A stretch of DNA of 33,599 nt, from positions 1-33,599 of the forward strand of contig JAFGOG010000623.1 of assembly GCA_016926595.1 (NCBI GenBank), given 5' to 3'. The notes beneath the pieces were generated by a model. It did not search any database and was not told the DNA's origin. It was given only the letters and a program-made list of their open reading frames with translations. The translations under genes and the position numbers were made by a program. This stretch comes from Anaerolineae bacterium. GTDB lineage: Bacteria > Chloroflexota > Anaerolineae > JAAYZQ01. Numbering within the stretch: position 1 is the first letter of the stretch; every line of letters begins with the position of its first letter. Shown one piece after another: positions 30,265 through 33,599 of this stretch.

Positions 30265-33200
30265 ATGACAAAGAGGAGCAGCGTATACCTGGTCACAGTG
30301 ATCCTTTTGATACTCCTGCCGATCCTTCTCCCTTGTTGCTCGACTGGCGGCGACTCTGGGCAGGAGCTGGCGCAAACGCCGTTGCCCACCCAGGCCCCTG
30401 CGGAATCGAGCATCGCCCAGGGCGCTTGTGGGGATGGCATCTGCGACGAAGCGGAGCAGTCCAACCCGAAACTCTGTCCTGGGGACTGTGCAACGCCGGC
30501 GGCATCTCCCGCTGCGGACACCGATACACCCTCTCCGCCGGAGGAGGCACCCCACAGCCAAGCGCTCACGCAGCCCAACATTGTCTTTATCCTCACCGAC
30601 GACCTCGACGCCGCGGCCATACAGTACATGCCCAAGCTGAAAGCGCTGATAACAGAGCAGGGTGTGACGCTTTCCAACTTTTTCATCTCCATGCCGCTGT
30701 GCTGCCCTTCGCGGGCGACGATCCTGCGTGGCCAATATGGGCACAACACTGAGATCATGGGCAACGACCTGCCCTTTGGCGGCTTTACCAAATTCTACGA
30801 GCTGGGTGAGGAAGAGTCCACCATCGCCACCTGGCTGCAACAGGCGGGCTACCGCACGATGATGATAGGCAAGTACCTCAACGCCTTTCCCGACCGCAGC
30901 GACCTGATGCACATCCCCGCGGGGTGGACCGAATGGTACAGCCCGATCGACGGCGACCCCTACACCCAATACGACTATATTCTCAACGAAAACGGCCAGC
31001 AGGTGGCGTATGGTCACGATGCGGAGGACTATGGCACCGACGTCTATCTGCACAAGACGATCGAGTTCATCGAGCGCTCGGTGCAGGCAGGACAGCCGTT
31101 TTTTGCCCACGTCTCGCTGTACGCGCCACACTGGCCGACGACCCCGGCGCCACGCCACGCCGACCTGTTCAACGATGTCGCCGCGCCGCGCCCGCCCAAC
31201 TTTGACGAAGAAGATGTGAGCGACAAGCCCTCCTACATCCGCGGCCTTCCGCGACTGAGCGAACGCGACCTCATGCGCATTGACGAGGACTGGCGCAACC
31301 GGCTGCGCTCCATGCAGGCAGTGGACGAGCTGATCGAATCCGTGATCAACAAGTTGGAATCGACCGGTCAGCTCGACAACACCTACATCTTTTTCACGTC
31401 GGACAATGGCTATCACTATGGCAACCATCGGCAGGTCATGGGCAAGACCTCCCCTTACGACGAGGAGATACGGGTGACCATGGTGGTCCACGGGCCAGGG
31501 GTTCCCGCGGGCAGGACGGTGGATCACCTGACCGGCAACGTGGATCTGGCGCCAACGTGGGCAGAGATTGGCGGCGCCGAGGTGCCCGATTTCGTGGACG
31601 GCCGCTCGCTCATGCCCCTGCTGGGCGACAGCCCACCGCCGAAGAGCGCGTGGCGCTACTGCTACCTCCTCGAGCACGCTCCCTACGAGCCGCCAGGCGG
31701 CGGGGGCATACCCGCCAGCAAGCCAACCAATACGCCCGAAGGGGTCCTCGAGCCTCCGGATCCGGAAGACGAGCACCCCAGCGGCACGCCGGCCGCTTTG
31801 ACCAGCGGCACAGAGGCCCTGCCCTATCGCGGCATCCGCACGGCCGATTATCTATACGTCGAGTACCCTACCGGCGAAAGAGAGCTGTACGACCTGCACA
31901 ACGACCCGTACCAACTGGAGAACATTGTGACCACGGCCGATCCAGCGCTAGTGGCGGAGCTCTCCGCTCGCCTGGGCGACCTGGCAGCCTGCTCTGGCGA
32001 GGACTGCCGCGCCCTTGAGGATACTCCTTTCGGCCAGGCGGCAGCGGAACCGGCGACGGCGCCGGCCTCCACACCTCGGCCTGTCACGGCGACCGAGCCG
32101 CTCATCTACTACCTGGGCTATGCCACCCAGGACAATATGCAATGGATCGAATCGTTCGGCGTGGACGTGCTGACGCGGGGGTTCCTGCTGTTCCTGAACT
32201 CCAACGACGCGTGGCTGACGGACTATCGCTCGCGCATGGAGGAATGCCAGCAGGACGGCAGGCGATTCCTCGTCGCCATCCAGGCAGGCGTGCTGGTAGA
32301 GGACATCAAGGACATCCCCAGCCTGGGGCCCGAGGACCCGGCCCTGGCCTTCCCCATGGATGCCATTCCACAGTGGAAGGAGCTCGCCTGTCGAACGGCG
32401 GAGGGATCGACGCTGAAAGGGGAAGAGTCTGCTTTCGCCCACGCGTGCATCAACAACGCCGATTTCCGCGAGTTCTTCAAAGACAGGCTACGCGTCCTGA
32501 TCGACAGCGGGGCCGATGGGGTGCACATCGACGAATTGTCAACCCGCTACTTTGCCCGCCAGGAAGGATATTGCGACGCCTGTCTTGAGGGTTTCCAGAG
32601 CTACCTGGCCGACAAGTACACCGCTGCCGAGTTGAAATCCGTCTACGACATCGCCGACGTCTCCTCTTTCGACTTTCGGGCCAGGCTCGCCGACGAGGGC
32701 AACCTGGAAACCCCGCCCGCAAGCCCCCTGCACAAGGAGTGGTGGCTGTTCCAGTTGTCTAGTCTGGTCGAGGTTGACGGAGAGATCCTATCGTACTGCA
32801 AATCCTACGCCCAGAGTAAGGGAAAGGGGTTTGTCGTCACCACAAACGCCTTTGAGCCCGAGAGGAATCCGGACCGGGTCATCGAGATGATCATGACCGA
32901 TTTCGCCTCGATCGGGACCGGGATGACCATCAAGTTGCGGCAGGGAGGAGAGATCGTCTCAGCGCTGCGTATGCCGCCCGACTATTCCTACATCCCGCTG
33001 TACCGCATGGCGCAGGGGGTGACGCCAGAAAAACCGGTCGCCCTTTTCATCGACGGGCCGGGCGGCACGAGCGTCATGCAGGAGCTGCCCGAGCAGGCAC
33101 AGAAGGACGTCGTGCGCTGGATGTTCGCCGAAGCCTATGCTGCCGGCGCCCGCTTCCATGTTCCCTATCCCAGCCTGGACTATTATGCCCCGCTGGACGA

Positions 33201-33599
33201 GTGCGAGCAGTACGTCCGGTTCATACGCGACAACCGGGAAGTCTACGAAGGGGTGGATCACCTGGCAGATGTGGCCGTCCTTTTCTCCTATGCCTCTGAG
33301 ATCTGGGACTATTGGACTGGAGCCAACACTGCCGAGCCGAACCACAGCCTGCAGTGGTATGGCCTGGCCCAGGCGTTGACGGACATGAGTGTCCAGTACG
33401 ATGCGGTCCTGGCGCCTGACGGAAACGTCATCGCCGACAACCTGGAACTCGACGATCTGCTGCAATACAAGACCGTCATCGTCCCGTGGGCCTATTCCCT
33501 GCGCGACGAGCAGGTCCAGCTTCTGGAGGACTATGCCAGGAGCGGGAATCAATTGGTCGTGGTCGGCGACCTGGCCAGCTTTGACGAGGAAAAGAACGA
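30265..33599 (+). CDS. Secreted sulfatase fused to a glycosidase-like domain (3'-truncated by window)
   Basis: The frame is open from ATG 30265 (GGAGGG 7 bases upstream) to the window end: 1111 codons with no stop. Residues 1-23 are a hydrophobic export signal ending at CCS; lipidation is doubtful because Pro or Cys precedes the Cys. Residues about 56-75 are a Cys motif, CGDGICDEAEQSNPKLCPGD. The sulfatase (about 103-585) has D112/D113 in FILTDDLD, C146 in LCCPSRATILRG (the CxPSR site converted to formylglycine), and D380/N381 in FTSDNG; it is closest in style to N-acetylglucosamine-6-sulfatases. After an Ala/Pro/Thr linker, residues from 613 form a TIM-barrel-like domain (GADGVHIDEL, YCDACLEGFQSYL), then a GATase-like region (YKTVIVPWAYSL, GNQLVVVGD) as in GH42-related enzymes. 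It probably removes sulfate and cleaves a sulfated glycan. Confidence 0.85.
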   Translation, partial: MTKRSSVYLVTVILLILLPILLPCCSTGGDSGQELAQTPLPTQAPAESSIAQGACGDGICDEAEQSNPKLCPGDCATPAASPAADTDTPSPPEEAPHSQALTQPNIVFILTDDLDAAAIQYMPKLKALITEQGVTLSNFFISMPLCCPSRATILRGQYGHNTEIMGNDLPFGGFTKFYELGEEESTIATWLQQAGYRTMMIGKYLNAFPDRSDLMHIPAGWTEWYSPIDGDPYTQYDYILNENGQQVAYGHDAEDYGTDVYLHKTIEFIERSVQAGQPFFAHVSLYAPHWPTTPAPRHADLFNDVAAPRPPNFDEEDVSDKPSYIRGLPRLSERDLMRIDEDWRNRLRSMQAVDELIESVINKLESTGQLDNTYIFFTSDNGYHYGNHRQVMGKTSPYDEEIRVTMVVHGPGVPAGRTVDHLTGNVDLAPTWAEIGGAEVPDFVDGRSLMPLLGDSPPPKSAWRYCYLLEHAPYEPPGGGGIPASKPTNTPEGVLEPPDPEDEHPSGTPAALTSGTEALPYRGIRTADYLYVEYPTGERELYDLHNDPYQLENIVTTADPALVAELSARLGDLAACSGEDCRALEDTPFGQAAAEPATAPASTPRPVTATEPLIYYLGYATQDNMQWIESFGVDVLTRGFLLFLNSNDAWLTDYRSRMEECQQDGRRFLVAIQAGVLVEDIKDIPSLGPEDPALAFPMDAIPQWKELACRTAEGSTLKGEESAFAHACINNADFREFFKDRLRVLIDSGADGVHIDELSTRYFARQEGYCDACLEGFQSYLADKYTAAELKSVYDIADVSSFDFRARLADEGNLETPPASPLHKEWWLFQLSSLVEVDGEILSYCKSYAQSKGKGFVVTTNAFEPERNPDRVIEMIMTDFASIGTGMTIKLRQGGEIVSALRMPPDYSYIPLYRMAQGVTPEKPVALFIDGPGGTSVMQELPEQAQKDVVRWMFAEAYAAGARFHVPYPSLDYYAPLDECEQYVRFIRDNREVYEGVDHLADVAVLFSYASEIWDYWTGANTAEPNHSLQWYGLAQALTDMSVQYDAVLAPDGNVIADNLELDDLLQYKTVIVPWAYSLRDEQVQLLEDYARSGNQLVVVGDLASFDEEKN

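Noticed and set aside
30259..31776. A 505-codon minus-strand open frame
   Set aside because: It is antisense to the sulfatase, whose CxPSR and metal motifs are complete in the plus frame.

Overview
The window is GC-rich and gene-dense. Its gene mix points to a member of the Chloroflexota, probably Anaerolineae-like. The pointers are a Thr/Pro-linker polysaccharide deacetylase, a response regulator fused to a class III cyclase, a BTAD/AAA/TPR regulator, FmdB zinc ribbons, a PrsW-type protease and a type A-like RNase P RNA. This assignment is inference from gene style; no taxonomic marker was compared. Most genes have Shine-Dalgarno sites of the GGAGG type and several have TTGACA/TATAAT promoters with 17-bp spacers.

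Layout. (1) 1-1858, minus strand: the N-terminal part of RqcH (cut by the window edge) and a membrane-anchored polysaccharide deacetylase. (2) 1891-2626, plus strand: a consensus promoter, rnpB, tRNA-Leu(UAG) and tRNA-Ala(UGC), apparently one transcription unit. (3) 2667-4875, plus: two unrecognised proteins, the larger with a nucleoside-phosphorylase-like C-terminus. (4) 4928-6789, minus: a HAD hydrolase and a D-2-hydroxyacid dehydrogenase. (5) 7028-11513, plus: glycogen synthase glgA, a membrane protein translationally coupled to a GalT/HIT-fold protein, a small membrane protein and an FmdB zinc ribbon. (6) 11642-20620, minus: a long, apparently continuous operon. From its promoter at about 20665-20693 it encodes FmdB, an alpha-oxoamine synthase, signal peptidase I, an RpiB-like sugar-phosphate isomerase, deoxyribose-phosphate aldolase (DeoC), three bacterial microcompartment shell proteins (BMC-T, BMC-H, BMC-P), a response regulator-cyclase, a CoA-acylating aldehyde dehydrogenase, a TPR lipoprotein and a small protein. 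(7) 20727-24702, plus: TldD and TldE/PmbA, a perfect-palindrome terminator and a tRNA-queuosine mannosyltransferase-like glycosyltransferase. (8) 24762-30240, plus: a large BTAD/AAA/TPR regulator, two small proteins and a PrsW-family intramembrane protease. (9) 30265-33599, plus: the start of a very large secreted protein joining a sulfatase to a glycosidase-like TIM barrel.

The most notable system is the microcompartment locus at 12802-18533. Its enzyme set (RpiB-like isomerase, DeoC, CoA-acylating aldehyde dehydrogenase) matches the sugar-phosphate-utilising (SPU) class of BMC. All three enzymes carry a short amphipathic N-terminal helix plus linker of the encapsulation-peptide type, so all three are probably cargo. 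The inferred pathway is isomerisation of a sugar phosphate, retro-aldol cleavage by DeoC to glyceraldehyde-3-phosphate and acetaldehyde, and oxidation of the sequestered aldehyde to acetyl-CoA. Three features are unusual: the shell is minimal (one gene each of BMC-T, BMC-H and BMC-P), a response regulator-cyclase is embedded between shell and aldehyde dehydrogenase genes, and both the isomerase and the aldolase show departures from the standard family sequence.
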